From: Lunularia cruciata
Taxonomy: Eukaryota; Streptophyta; Marchantiopsida; Lunulariales; Lunulariaceae
DNA length: 64,000 bases
Direction of reading: 5' to 3'
Assembly: GCA_948567375.1 (NCBI GenBank)
Contig: OX419761.1
Coordinates: 1,738,501 to 1,802,500, forward strand
Part shown: positions 49,488-60,235 of the stretch, piece after piece
Numbering within the stretch: the stretch's first letter is position 1
How the letters are laid out: every line of letters begins with the position of its first letter
Notes under the pieces: model-generated
Databases searched by the model: none
Seen by the model: the letters and a program-made list of their open reading frames with translations, nothing else
Told to the model about the DNA's origin: nothing
Made by a program: the position numbers and the translations under genes

Positions 49488-49790
49488 CAATAGCTAGATA
49501 TATCATCTAGAGTTGAAAATTGGCTTGCTAAAATATGGGAGGATATTATGTATGATGGGCTAGGTAGATTAGATAGGGATACCACCAAAAGAGTATATCT
49601 ACTAATAGGGCAAGAGCTAAAAATAGCTTGAATTTGTAATACCAAAAGCTAAACATATTATCTAGAAATGGAAATTAGGCTTAATACCATCTGGAGGGGT
49701 GTTATGCATGATGGGTTAGGTCTTTCAGATAGAGGTGTCACCAAAAGAGGACTTCTACTAATAAGACAGGAGCCAAAAAATAGCCTCAAA
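49488..49790. repeat. 145-bp diverged tandem duplication
   Basis: TTTGTAATACCA(A)TAGCTA at 49488 recurs at 49633 as TTTGTAATACCAAAAGCTA. The rest of the unit (TGATGGG, CACCAAAAGAG, CTACTAATA) follows in the same order with 15-20 percent differences. This is an old local duplication of unknown origin. Confidence 0.75.
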
Positions 49791-50637
49791 ACTTTATAGC
49801 CAATTTTGGAGGCCTAAATGGATGAATTAGACCTTGAAAATGTGCAGCTTCCCTCCTCCCTTGAACAAAGGTAATTTTGGCCTTTCACTCCTTCATGTTT
49901 GTGTCATTGAGAGCTTTCGAATGGTACCTCACCCACGCAATTTGGAGATTCTTTCAAGAATATTCCCTAAAGATTCCCTCCGGTCAAAGATGGTTTGACC
50001 AACCAGATAGGATCAGAACCAACATGTCGCCCATGTATGCAACCAATCTAAGGGTAGAGCTTGCTTATAGGTCACCAATTCATGTATCTGATCCAATGGT
50101 GGAGCTTCCTTCGGAGGAGCCTTCTTTGTTATCTAATAGGGGGTTTCAGAAATAGATTTGACAGATGTCTATAGGATAAATAACAAACATCATAATAATT
50201 TTTGGTGAACTCTCTCATGAGACAAGATTGCAATAATTGAATGCTCTGTAAATTCAGTTACAAGATGTTTTGTCCAAATTGCATTCATTTATAAAAATCA
50301 GGCCTATGTTACGGATGTTTAGGAATGCCATAATTGACTAAATGATTGTCAAAAAAATGGCATGTTTTCTTGAGAGTGTGGCCATGTGGTTAGATGAGCC
50401 TGATATGATTTATGATTGTTTAAGTATATTTAAAATCTTAAATGCACCCTCTCAACAATTCAAATTCCAAACTCAAATTCACCACCTTCCCAAGCAAATG
50501 TGCAAGTTGTTAGGCAACTAAAAGGCAGTTTTGTAGTTTCACATTGGTGTGTGAAATGATCTGCACTGCCCTAACCAACCAAGAAATTGATTAAGGGTTG
50601 AGGAATTTTACTCCACAAGGGCAACAAAATTTTAGCA

Positions 50638-51760
50638 ATGGGAGATCGAGTACGTTGTTTCAGTGCACATGGCTCACTTTTGGACCCCGATCCAAGACCT
50701 ATAGACTCATCTTTGGATTTGCAACTTGAACAACTATTTGGAAATTTTGGAGACCTGTTGCAAATTGTTTCTTCTATGCCTAGCAAAACAAAGGAGGATG
50801 AATGATTTTACATGGCAATGCACCATTATAGCCAAATATTGGATTATTTGGAGGACCCCAAGCGTTTTGCATAGATTCATGGTGGGAATTGCAAAAACCC
50901 ATTTAGAAATTGGCCGCAATTAGGTTCATGGCAACATTTTTGATTGTGAAGGGACAAGGATTTCCTACTTCTATGATAGGTGATAGGTTTTACAAGAAAT
51001 GGTTGAGGTACATGAAATAGTACAAAGAAACTCGGGAGCTTAAGAACAAGTCTACTAGAGAAGATCTCACCAAGAAGGAATATGGCAAAGTGTGGAGAAC
51101 TATAGAAGATAAAATTGAATAGAATTTGCCTGCATTTTGCAAGAATGGAAGCCATGTTTGGGACCAAAGCAAACATAAGTCCACCTACAATGGTAAGTTT
51201 GGGAGATTTTAATCCTAATTCAAGCAAGGTTGGAAAGGCTAGCAAGGAGGAAGTCCATGAAGGTGCACAAGAGTGCTCACAATTCCCATCTCCTCCAGAG
51301 GTGGTGCTCACAAACTTGGGCCCCCAGTTTGTCCTAAAAAACCAAGGGTGAAAAGTATACCAAGTGTAGGCATGGACAATGGAATCTTATCACCCGAGGA
51401 TGAGTTACCATTTGTTCCACCGGATTGAGGACTCACCTTTTGTTACACCACCATCTTTAACTTCTATTGGGATGGATCCAAGTGTGCTTTCCTTGACCAA
51501 GAAGGGAAACATGACCCAAAGAGGAGGAAAGGTGGAATATCAACAAGCAAGGTACCCAGTTGTCACCTAGTATGTCATTGTCTCATGATTTAGCAAAAAT
51601 TACTATGTTGAAGGCATATACTATAGAATCTAGGGAGAGGTTACGACTAGCTAAACTAGAGGCCACCAACATGAGAAAAAGAGAGAAAACAATGATGAAA
51701 ATGTAAGTAGAGCATGTTAGATTAGATACAAAGAAGATGAAAATTGAAATTGAGAAAAAA
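50638..51760 (+). pseudogene. X-family protein genes in X1 (broken)
   Basis: ATG at 50638 opens a 79-codon frame (MGDRVRCFSAHGSL ... YLEDPKRFA) with one internal stop and the same terminal TAG as X2. A second broken frame follows (KGQGFPTSMIGDRFYKKWLRYMK, then YKETREL). Beyond the X2 homology it continues with a Ser/Pro-rich stretch and a Lys/Glu-rich helical tail (LAKLEATNMRKREK, then KMKIEIEKKLSVDKGK). A basic domain followed by a charged coiled coil is seen in DNA-binding accessory proteins of some plant DNA transposons, but I cannot assign a family. Confidence 0.45.
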
Positions 51761-52870
51761 TTGAGTGTAGATAAAGGAAAAATAGGACAAACACACACAA
51801 ATTTAAGGAGAAGAGTTTGGAGTCAAAGCGCACTCATAAAATCAAAACAAGTCTCAGCAAATAAGTCACTATTTCAAATACAATATATTCAAATAAGTCA
51901 CTCCTTAGGAAATAAGTCACTATTTCAAAGTGCTCACTCAAGTTCAACATCTTACTCCAAATCCATCATACTTTAGTGATAGTGAATAGTATACCAAAAT
52001 GTAACCTTTATTATGATTATAAAAAAGATGAGTTTTAGAAATTTGATAAATGCTATTTTTTTGTCTCTAATATGCTCTTTTTATGTCTCTAACTCAATAA
52101 ATGCTCTTTGCCCATCATTTTTTCACCATTGCTAGTTACTCCCAAATGCTGCTCGTTATCATTTATTCTTGCTTGTTACCACTTAATTCCACCCATCATT
52201 TTTTGTGTTGCTCCTAGTTGCTACTCAGTGTCGCTCATCAACTCATTTCCGTCACGGCTAGTCACCGCTCAATGCCACCTTTTGTTGATTTAGCACCGGT
52301 TAGGTTTTGATCACCGCTCAATGGTACTCATAGGTGCTCATTAGTGCTCATAGGCACTGAGTGATGCTGAGTGAAGTTGAGTGATGCACAAAGTTGGATA
52401 AGTGTGGTGACTCATGATGTGATTGGCGCACATAGGTGCCAAGTGATGCCCGGTTTGATGCACAAGACACAAGTGAGTATATAGCCCATGAAAATATGAG
52501 AGTTAGACAAAAAATGAGAGTTTCACAAGTGTAAACTAAAATATATATGACTATAAAAGATAAATGTATACATGAGGAAAAATGAACAAAAGATGTATAT
52601 AAATGGGGATCTTGTAAAACTTGTACCTGTCAGTATGGTAGAGGAGGAGGTGAAGAAGAAGAAGGAGATGCACCATGGTGTCTAAGTGTTGTTATTACGT
52701 CCTCAAGTCTACAATGATATAAATGATGTTGAATCCTAAATGGACTCAATGACTATCATAAGGGCCAGTAAAAGACCAAATCCGAGGAGAGAAATAGGAG
52801 AATGGAAACTCACATTGGGACACTTGAATGAGGGAAAACTCCAAATGCCTAACATGAGCTTTGGCTTTGG

Positions 52871-52878
52871 TATTTATA
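52871..52878 (-). promoter_or_regulatory. TATA box of the chromovirus LTR
   Basis: The complement reads CCTATAAATACC (TATAAATA at 52878-52871). It lies 22 bp downstream of the nearest heat-shock element in LTR orientation, so transcription would start near 52845 and run away from the internal region, as expected for U3/R. Confidence 0.7.
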
Positions 52879-52899
52879 GGTAGCATACAAGGCCCTTGA

Positions 52900-53122
52900 G
52901 AAGCTTCTCAAGAAGCTTCCTCAAGCCGTTTTCTTAGAGTGCAAGTCAAGTAAACTAGGAAGCTTCTCAAGAAGCTTCCTTCTAGAAGCCGCCTACTTGG
53001 CATGCAAGCTAAGCTAGTTAGAAGCTTCTAGAAACTTCATTCTAGAAGCTACTTACTTGAAGTGCAACCTAATCTAGCCAGGAAGCTTTTCAAGAAGCTT
53101 CCTAGATACTTCCAGAATTTTC
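52900..53122 (-). promoter_or_regulatory. Cluster of heat-shock elements in the chromovirus LTR U3
   Basis: The consensus unit nGAAn in alternating orientation is present many times. 53021-53038 reads GAAgcTTCtaGAAacTTC, four perfect contiguous units. 53110-53122 reads TTCcaGAAttTTC, three perfect units. Paired GAAgcTTC dyads occur at 52900-52907, 52912-52919, 52959-52966, 52971-52978 (followed by TTCtaGAA) and 53094-53101. The array lies between the LTR start (53192) and the TATA box, where an enhancer should be. Heat-shock factors bind such arrays as trimers. The repeats arose partly by duplication of a segment of about 60 bp. Confidence 0.8.
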
Positions 53123-53126
53123 TAGG

Positions 53127-53399
53127 CTAATTTGTCTTATGTGCTACTTCGTAAGCCCGACTAACTTTGTTGCTAAACTCCATATTCTTACAAATTCCCT
53201 CACCGCTAGTTGGTGACGTCCTCGTTGCCAGTGAAGCTTTGAATTCCTGGATGGCAGTCTGTGCATTCACAAGGTGAGAAAGAGGTTCCCATGTGGCATC
53301 ATGAAGGGGATACCCTTTCCAATGGACCTTGTACACCGTATGTTGGCAACGGCCTCGTTGAATATGGTGACGTGCAAGGATACAATCAACTTTGTACAC
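53127..53399 (-). pseudogene. Chromodomain of the chromovirus
   Basis: The frame reads KVDCILARHHIQRGRCQHT, YKVHWKGYPLHDATWEP and LVNAQTAIQEF, a canonical chromodomain: hydrophobic strand, VHWKGY, WEP, then a C-terminal helix. Chromodomains fused to integrase can steer insertion to chromatin carrying particular histone marks. The start of the 3' LTR (53192) falls inside this frame, and the stop at 53127 lies in the LTR. Confidence 0.88.
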
Positions 53400-53441
53400 C
53401 TCATGATCATTGATAGGGACAGGAAGAGGGGGAGGTTGGAC

Positions 53442-54530
53442 TCAAGAGGGAAAGGAAGAGGGGTTAGGAACAAAGGGTTTCAACTTGGAAACATGAAAAA
53501 CAAGATGGATTTGTATGTGATAAGGCAAGGCAAGTTGATAAGCAATAGGAGAGACAATTTGGGTGATATCAAAGGGTCCTATCCAATTAGGGGCATGTTT
53601 AAAAAATTGGGTATCAAGTGGGAGAGGGAGGTTACTGGAAGATAGCATGATTTTATCACTAACTTCAAAGGTGAGATCACGATGATGGTGGTCCGCATAT
53701 TCTTTTTGGCAATTCTGAGCAACAAGGAGGTGAGACTTGGCTTGTTGGAGAGATTGGAATATAGTGGTCAAGAATGTGGAAGTATGAGGAACCTAAGATG
53801 GAGGGGGAGCAAGAAGAGAATCTAGAACAAGTGGATCTTGGCCAAAATTGAGAAAGAAAGGAGAAAATCCGGTGCTTGCCTGTTTGGAATTGTTGTAAGC
53901 AAATTCTGTAGCTGCAAGATAGTCATCCCAATTGGTATAGTGGACATTGACAAAGGCACGTAACATCCTCCAATGTATAATTTGCACGTTCGGTTTGTCC
54001 ATCAGTTTGAGGATGATAAGCCGTGGACAAAGCAAGCTTGGTGCCGAGTATCTGGAAGAGTGCTTGCCAAAAATTCCCAATAAATCAAGGATCACGGTCG
54101 GAGATGAGTACACGTGGCATCCCATGATGCTTGAAAACATTGTTGAAGTAGATTTGCACTAAGGTTGGAGCATCCACTGTATCACAAGTTGGTGCCAAGT
54201 GGATTTGCTTACTAAGCTTATCCACAAACACCACGATTGGATTGTGTCCTTGTTTTGTCTTTGACAAGGACGTGATGAGATCCAAGCTCACATGCTCCCA
54301 GCAAGCGGATGGAACGGTGAGTGGTTGAAGGAGTCCACTCGGCTTTTGGTTGCTGGCCTTGTTACGTTGGTAGCTCTCACATGATCGGACAAATTCTCAA
54401 ATATCTCGTGTCATGTTGGGCAACCACCATTGACATTAGAGCGTACCCAAGGTCTTATCCACACCCATGTGACCAGCGATGGGTAAATCATGGGCTTCTT
54501 GAAGGCACACAAGTTGAAGATCACCTTTAG
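53442..54530 (-). pseudogene. Integrase of the chromovirus
   Basis: From HMGVDKTL and a C..C pair (zinc finger) the core continues with SLDLITSL (first Asp), VLISDRDP (second Asp) and AYHPQTDGQTERAN (Glu), followed by FAYNNSKQASTGFSPFFLNFGQDP. 53771-53442 is the linker to the chromodomain, with the GPF segment (NWIGPFDI) and HLVFHVSKLKP. Frame changes and stops occur, so it is inactive, but the DDE residues persist in pieces. Confidence 0.88.
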
Positions 54531-54959
54531 CTGGAACATAGATCCGGTCCTCATGGAATAAAAGGCCCTCCTTGATGGAGAAGGTGTTGTACTCCTTATC
54601 GCATGCCGTAAGGTGACCATGTACCATTTGGAAGAAGGGATCTTGGTGTAAAGCTAACTGAAACTCATTTTGGACCTTGGAGTCAATTGATACTGTTGAA
54701 ATTGCCGTTGTGATGAGAGGAAGAGACTTCAAATCAGGTTGTCGTGATAAAGCATCAGGGATGACATGGAACCAACCTGGTTTGTACTCAAGCTTGATGT
54801 CATATAGTTGGAGTTGTTCCTCCCATCAATGATGTCAATTCTTCATGTGTTCCAAGTGTAAGGTCTGCAACAATGGCTTGTGATCAGTTTGCACGATCAC
54901 TTGTTTCCCCAAGAGATAATGCCTCCATAGCTTGGTGGCATATACCATTGCAAGTTGTT

Positions 54960-55388
54960 CCCGATCTCAAGCAGAGTAATTTCTTTCAGCTGTATTTAGT
55001 TGGCGAGACACAAAGGCAATAGGATGTAGTCCATCTGGAAATTCCTATTGCAACACAACTCCAATTGCAAAGTTAGAAGCATCAAAATCAATCACACAAG
55101 GTAGTTGAGGATCATATGGTTGAAGAATGGGTCTTGAAGACACCATATGCTTTAACTTTTGGAATGCTTCTTCATGCTTGGTGGTCCACTGGAAGCTTGA
55201 GTTCTTTCCCAAGAAGTCAGTCAATGGTGCAGCCACATGAGCATAATAGTGGATGAACCGTCGGTAAAAACTGGCCAATCCATTGAATGCTCATACTTTT
55301 GTAGCATCTTTTGGGGTAGGCCAATCAGTAATGGCCTTGATCTTCTCTTCTTCCTTCTTGATCCCCTCTAATGAGATCTTATGACCTA
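54960..55388 (-). pseudogene. RT end and RNase H of the chromovirus (5'-truncated)
   Basis: The frame begins LGHKISLEGIK at 55388 and continues with AITDWPTPKDATKV, a stop, GLASFYRRFIHYYAHVAAPL and PYDPQLPCVIDFDASNFAIGVVLQ, which is the RT thumb/connection and the start of RNase H (first Asp in DASNFA). A frame change follows. The sharp start at 55388 marks the truncation point. Confidence 0.82.
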
Positions 55389-55459
55389 AGAAACAAGAAA
55401 ATAATCTCATAAATTTCATTTCGTAACAAGAGAACAAGTTCATAAATTTCATTTCATAC

Positions 55460-55760
55460 TATCTTGAAATCATCTCTATTCTCTGCACACACAATCTTGA
55501 CGTCTTTATTCTCCATATTATCTTGACATCATCTTTATTCTCTGCACACACAATCTTGACATCTCTATTCTCCGTATTATCTTGACATCATCTTTATTCT
55601 TTGCACACACAATCTCAACATCTTTATTCTCCATACACATACCAAGAGAACAAGATCATAAATTTCATATTTTCAAACATGCACACACAATCTCAATATC
55701 TCTTCTCCGCACACACATACCAAGAGAAAAATAATATAAATTTCATTTCAGCAAACATAC
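55460..55760. repeat. Imperfect tandem repeats in X1
   Basis: Units built of ATCTTGACATC, TTTATTCTC and GCACACACAATCT recur about five times with a spacing near 55-60 bp. Interspersed AACAAGAGAACAAG and ATAAATTTCAT blocks also recur in X2 near 19780-19930. This subterminal repeat region belongs to the X family. Confidence 0.6.
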
Positions 55761-57079
55761 ACATAGAAGTGGGAGCAAGGTCATATATTTCATATTCATA
55801 ACAAGAGACCAAGTTCATAAATTTTAACTTTTTAAATAATGAAATCAAGGATTTTGGAGAGTAACCTTTCAAACAAATTCATTTGTCCTTCTAACCTTCT
55901 CACAACATGCACTCAAATCTTCCCACTCCAAATGAATTCACTCCCACTTCTAACCTTCACACAACAAGCCCTCAAATCTTTCCACTCCGAGGCACTCAAA
56001 TCTTCCTCCACAGTCAATTTTTTCCTTCTCATCATCTATGCATAAATCTGTCAACTTTTGATTACCTAGATAGAGTGTTCTTGAACATTGCATGATTGCC
56101 CCCTTTGGTGGTTACCACTTTCATTCTGACCTAAACAAGATACTTTATTAACCCTAATATGTAATCAATGCACTACGGAGTGATAACAAAAAATTCCATA
56201 TCCCTTATTTTCTACAAACCACCTCATATGGAATGTGCTAATAATAAGGAACTTGGCCAAAATTCCATAGCAAGACTCTTTCTACCTCCCGTTCACACCC
56301 CATACCGATTTAATCAACACATTGTAAATATCTATATGAAAATATACAAAGCTTCATAAAATTATTTCTAAAACCTCCTAATACAGTCAAGGTGCTCCTT
56401 TGGGGCATCAGAAGTTGAGTGTGAAATTGTGTGTTTCTTCTTCTATATTTCTCTTCAAGTCTCCTATTATCGAAGAATTACAATGGTATCAGAGCAAGTG
56501 TTTCAAACCAAGAGAGTGGATCACCATTCTTGGAAGAACATGGGCTATTGAGACTGAGTAAATTTTGAGGAGAGACACCATAGTGTAATTGATAGATAAA
56601 GAGTGTGCTAGAGAGAGGATGGGATGGAGGCTCTAGGAGGACAATATACAACACCTTGCTTTCATATCTTGAATCCATTCTACATCAAGATTATGAGCAA
56701 GTGAGAGTGTATCTTGTTTTTCATTTTGGAATAGAGTTCATGGATATAGTGATGAATCTACCAATCTTGGTGATTTTGCCTATTGTGATCTATGGTAGAG
56801 AGTAGTATTTGACAATCTACATTCTATTATGATGCATTTAAATATACCAAATCCTCTACCTTTCAACACTCAAGTTAGAAATCCATTATGTGGTCCAACC
56901 AACAGTAATGTTTAGGGATTTTGTAGTTCACAATTTTGGTGAAGAATACTATCAACAAGTGATAGCCTCTAAGGTTCCAATGGTAGTTCCAATAGTCCGT
57001 GCTCTCTCTTGAATAATCATATTAATCCTTTATTGAAGTAGGAAGTAGTGATTGAGTAGTGTTGTGTGTAGGAATCATG

Positions 57080-58090
57080 GATCCGTAGTTGCAAGAGTTG
57101 ATGCAAGGAATGTTGAATGAGTTTTAGGAGATCAAGATGACCATAGAGGCATTGCAAAGTCAAGTACGTACCTTTAGGAATAATCAAGCAATGCACAAAG
57201 GGAGTCGTCCCAAAATCCAATACCAATGGTTGAAGCATGGGGAGAGTCGCTCATGCCAAGGACACCGACCGGTCAACAATAAGGCCACATTGTTACTACG
57301 GATGAAGAAAACTTGCAACATTGAGCTTTACAAGGGATAATGTTCTATGGGAGTCATGGAAAATTCATTCTTGAATCAAAAGTATTGATTCAAGAATGAA
57401 TCAATACTTTTGATTGTTCACATTTGAAATCACCAATTGCTCTACCAACATGTTTGCATGTGGGTACTTGACCTATAAAGCCTTCACATGGTACAATGCT
57501 TGGGAATGATGAATGTTGGTAGAAGGAAGGGAGGTTACTTGGACGGCCATGTAGGAAGGGTTATTGAAGAACTTCCAATCAATAGATTTGGTGCAAATGG
57601 CCAAACCGGACTATGGAGGTTGAAGCAAAAGAATATTGTACAAGAACATTTGGAAGCATTCTTTGATTTATAGGTTGCAATAACCAACATGAGTCTAGCA
57701 AAAGCTTTGGACAATTTCAAATGGGGGTTGAAATAGTGAATTTGCCAAGAAGTAATGGTGCAAAACCCTTGTACTATTTCTGAAGCCATTGCTTGTGCTC
57801 AAAGAATAGCAGGGGTGCTAGGAGAAGCTGAAGATGCCATCCCGACTCAACACTATTGGGCTGAAACACAACACTTTGGTGGACCAATCTCTATGGAATT
57901 GGGAAATATTTGATTTAGAGAACAAGGAGCATGACCGCCCTAAGAAGAACGGGAACGGGTCAAAGAAAGGAGAGATGGGGTCCCACAAGGAGAAGAGACT
58001 CATGCAAAACAACATCATTATTATAATTGTGGCTGAGTTGGGCACCTTGCCATCAATTATTGCACTCATTTTCCTAGAGGCCCTTGGCCT
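57080..58090 (+). pseudogene. Gag remnant of R3
   Basis: Short frames include RFGANGQTGLWRLKQKN, QEHLEAFFDL and VAITNMSLAKALDNFKWGL, a worn gag core. At 58016-58063 the reading YYNCG, stop, VGHLAINYCTHF corresponds to a CX2CX4HX4C knuckle in which two cysteines have become tyrosine. The composition and order are those of plant gypsy gag. Confidence 0.6.
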
Positions 58091-58259
58091 CCATACATGC
58101 TATCTTTGAACAACATGGAGTGAAGAAATGAAGAGGAAGATGTAGAAATCACCTCAAAAAATGAAATTGCCAATAAATGTACCTTGCGGGCTTACTAGCT
58201 CAATAGAAAAGCAAAATAGTGGGGGAAGGAAGAGGACAAGTGCAAAGAGTTGAGAAAGA

Positions 58260-60130
58260 CAAGCTCATAATTGATTGTTGTAAATGAAGTCCTAGAAGGA
58301 AATCAAGTGAGAGTATTGATAGACTCTGGAGCAACATAGAATTTCTTGTCTCACTTTGTTGCAATAAGGTTGGAAATGGATCTAGAGAAGGATGAGAATG
58401 AGGAAGTAGAATTACCAAATTATTAGACAAAGAGGATTGAGTCATTACCTAGAAAGGTAGCAATCTCTATAAGAGAGTATCAAGAAGCAATTGAGTGGCA
58501 AGTTATACAATTAGCTCATTATGATGCAATACTAGGTATGCCATGGATAGAGCACTACAATCCCATAGTTGATTGGAGGAAGAAAGTAGTGAGGATCACC
58601 AATGAAAGATCATTGGAGTTAAAGAGAGAGCACAAAGGCAAGAATTACCTCTATATGTCATAAGGATAGCTACTATCTGTTAGACAGATAGATGTTTCAT
58701 GGGAGTATTAAGAGAAGTCCAGAGTGCACAACTCAATAAACAAGTTCTTGAGAAACTAAGAGATGTGGTCAATGAGTTTTAAGATGTTTTCTTGGATGAT
58801 CTACCTTCAAGATTACCATAAAAAAGGAGAGTTGATCATAAAATCAAGATAACTTTTGGAAAGGCACCTCCTTGTAAGGCCCCATATTGCCTATCACCTT
58901 ATGAGTTGGAGGCGTGTAAGGCTCAAATCAAGGATATGTTGCAAAAAGAGTTTATCCAACCCAACCTATCACCATATGGGCTCTTGTCTTGTTGTGAAGA
59001 AAAAGGATGGAACAATGCACATGTGGATTGACAATCGAGGCCTAAATCAACAAACGGTGAAGAACAAATACCCCTTACCCCGCATGGATGATCAGTTTGA
59101 TCAACTCAATGGGACAAAACACCTCACCAAACTTTATCTATGGAGCAATTACAACCAAATTTGGATTGCGGAAGAAGACATCTAGAAGACTTCCTTTCAA
59201 ACAAGGTATGGTCACTTTGAGTACCTAGTGATGATGTTTGGCCTCACTAGCATACCGGCCACTTTCATGAGTTAGATGAATGATATATTTCATCTATACT
59301 TGGATAAAGTAGCTATTGTGTTCATGTATGACATTCTTGTCTATAATAGGACAATGAAGAAACACAAGCAACATCTATGAGAAGTTCTCCAGATTCTATG
59401 ATAAAATCAATTTTATGCTAAAATCTTGAAGTGTGAGTTTGGCAAGTCTGAAGTGGACTACTTGGGGCATAGAGTAAGTGCAAAAGGTATCCAAGTGCTG
59501 TATGCTGCACTCCATTTTTGAATTAAAATGGAGTGCTCTGGAAGTCAGACTTAACTCAAGAGTTTCTTGGGATTGGCAAGGTTCTATCAATGATTCTTCA
59601 AGACTTCTCCAAGGTGGCACAACTTCTAATGGCACTACTTGGCAAGGAGAAAAAGAAGGTCTGGGGAACTACACAAGAATTAGCCTTTCAAGAATTGAAA
59701 GATGCATTACTATATGCACCAGTCTTGAAATGTTATGACCCAAAACATACAATCAAGTTGGCTGAAGATGCATCAAGCATAGGAATAGAAGCAATCCTAC
59801 AACAAGAGTAGCATGATGGATGGCACCTAGTCACATATTTCTCTTGGAAACTATTATTGGAAAAATGTAACTATCACACCACCAAACGAGAAGAGTTGGC
59901 TATTGCCTTGGCAACCAAGCATTGGAAGCACTATCGCGGTAAGAAGGCATTTGTAATAGAGATAAATCACAAACCCTTAGTCTACCTTGAAACACAAAAA
60001 GATTTATCTCGTCGTTAGATTTGGTGAGTAGAGTGGAGACAAAGGTTCAACATGACGATCACATATGTGGAACACAAAAAGGAACTTGCCAATGCATTCA
60101 CCCAAATGCCTATGGTAAACAATCTGGTGG
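58260..60130 (+). pseudogene. Protease, RT and RNase H remnant of R3
   Basis: Protease: VLIDSGAT at about 58313-58336, then a stop, then AILGMPWIEHYNPIVDWR. RT: VVKKKDGTMHMWIDNRGLNQ, KNKYPLPRMDDQFDQLNG, TSFQTRYGHFEYLVMMFGL and FMYDILVY, where the YIDD box has lost one Asp. Connection: YLGHRVSAKGIQ. RNase H: LKCYDPKHTIKLAEDAS and VTYVEHKKELANAFTQMP are recognisable but degraded. Homology stops near 60130-60235. Confidence 0.8.
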
Positions 60131-60235
60131 TGGAGGTCAAGATGAACCTTGAATTTTGGCCAAGGATGCTTGTTGCTACAAAAATTGACCCACAAATTGT
60201 AGGAGCTCAACCATCCAAAGGTGTCACCAATACCC

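Larger units (their letters stand above)
46448..50138. other. AT-rich region with microsatellites and a tandem duplication
   Basis: I see no gene. There is an (AT)n run near 46965-46982, a (TTTATA)n microsatellite at 47825-47894 and a 145-bp tandem duplication at 49488-49790. The last 250 bp before 50139 probably belong to the LTR of element R3 that X1 split, because the sequence continues beyond X1 at 56379. Confidence 0.5.
52600..55388 (-). mobile_element. 5'-truncated chromovirus (Ty3/gypsy with chromodomain), nested in X1
   Basis: On the minus strand the element starts abruptly in the end of RT (LGHKISLEG at 55388). It continues through RNase H (55278-54960), the zinc-binding and DDE integrase (54530-53800) and the chromodomain (53399-53240), then runs into a 3' LTR starting at 53192 (GGTGAGGGAATT then TGTAAGAATATGG). 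The 5' LTR, gag, protease and most of RT are missing. Several stops are present (for example before AFNGLASFYRRF). X1 sequence resumes at both sides, so it inserted into X1 and was then truncated. The lower LTR boundary is not determined. Confidence 0.85.
50139..56378 (+). mobile_element. X1: terminal-inverted-repeat element with nested chromovirus
   Basis: The left end GGGGGTTTCAGAAATAG (50139) and the right end TATTTCTAAAACCTCC (56363-56378) are inverted. TAATA flanks both ends (50134-50138 and 56379-56383), a 5-bp target duplication (6 with the preceding C). About 500 bp at the left and 320 bp at the right match X2 in the opposite orientation. After removing the nested chromovirus (about 52.6-55.39 kb) X1 is about 3.5 kb. 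It carries an ORF shared with X2 and a longer, broken protein. The region 55400-55800 has imperfect tandem repeats. The superfamily is undetermined and no DDE transposase was recognised. Confidence 0.75.
56379..60235 (+). mobile_element. R3: Ty3/gypsy retrotransposon, split by X1, lacking integrase
   Basis: TGGTATCAGAGC (56484-56495), the initiator-tRNA-Met primer site, follows an LTR end (CA at 56481-56482). The LTR upstream is interrupted by X1 at 56378; its other part lies left of 50139. Downstream come gag fragments (57080-57900), a damaged zinc knuckle, protease (DSGAT, about 58323), RT (58850-59480) and RNase H (to about 60130). No integrase, chromodomain or 3' LTR follows; unrelated sequence starts at about 60235. 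Many nonsense codons are present. Confidence 0.8.

Noticed and set aside
52300-52480. Short GTGCTCATAGG and GAGTGATG repeats, considered as a CRISPR-like or satellite array.
   Set aside because: The units are short, irregular and without constant spacing. They are low-complexity sequence in or beside the chromovirus LTR.
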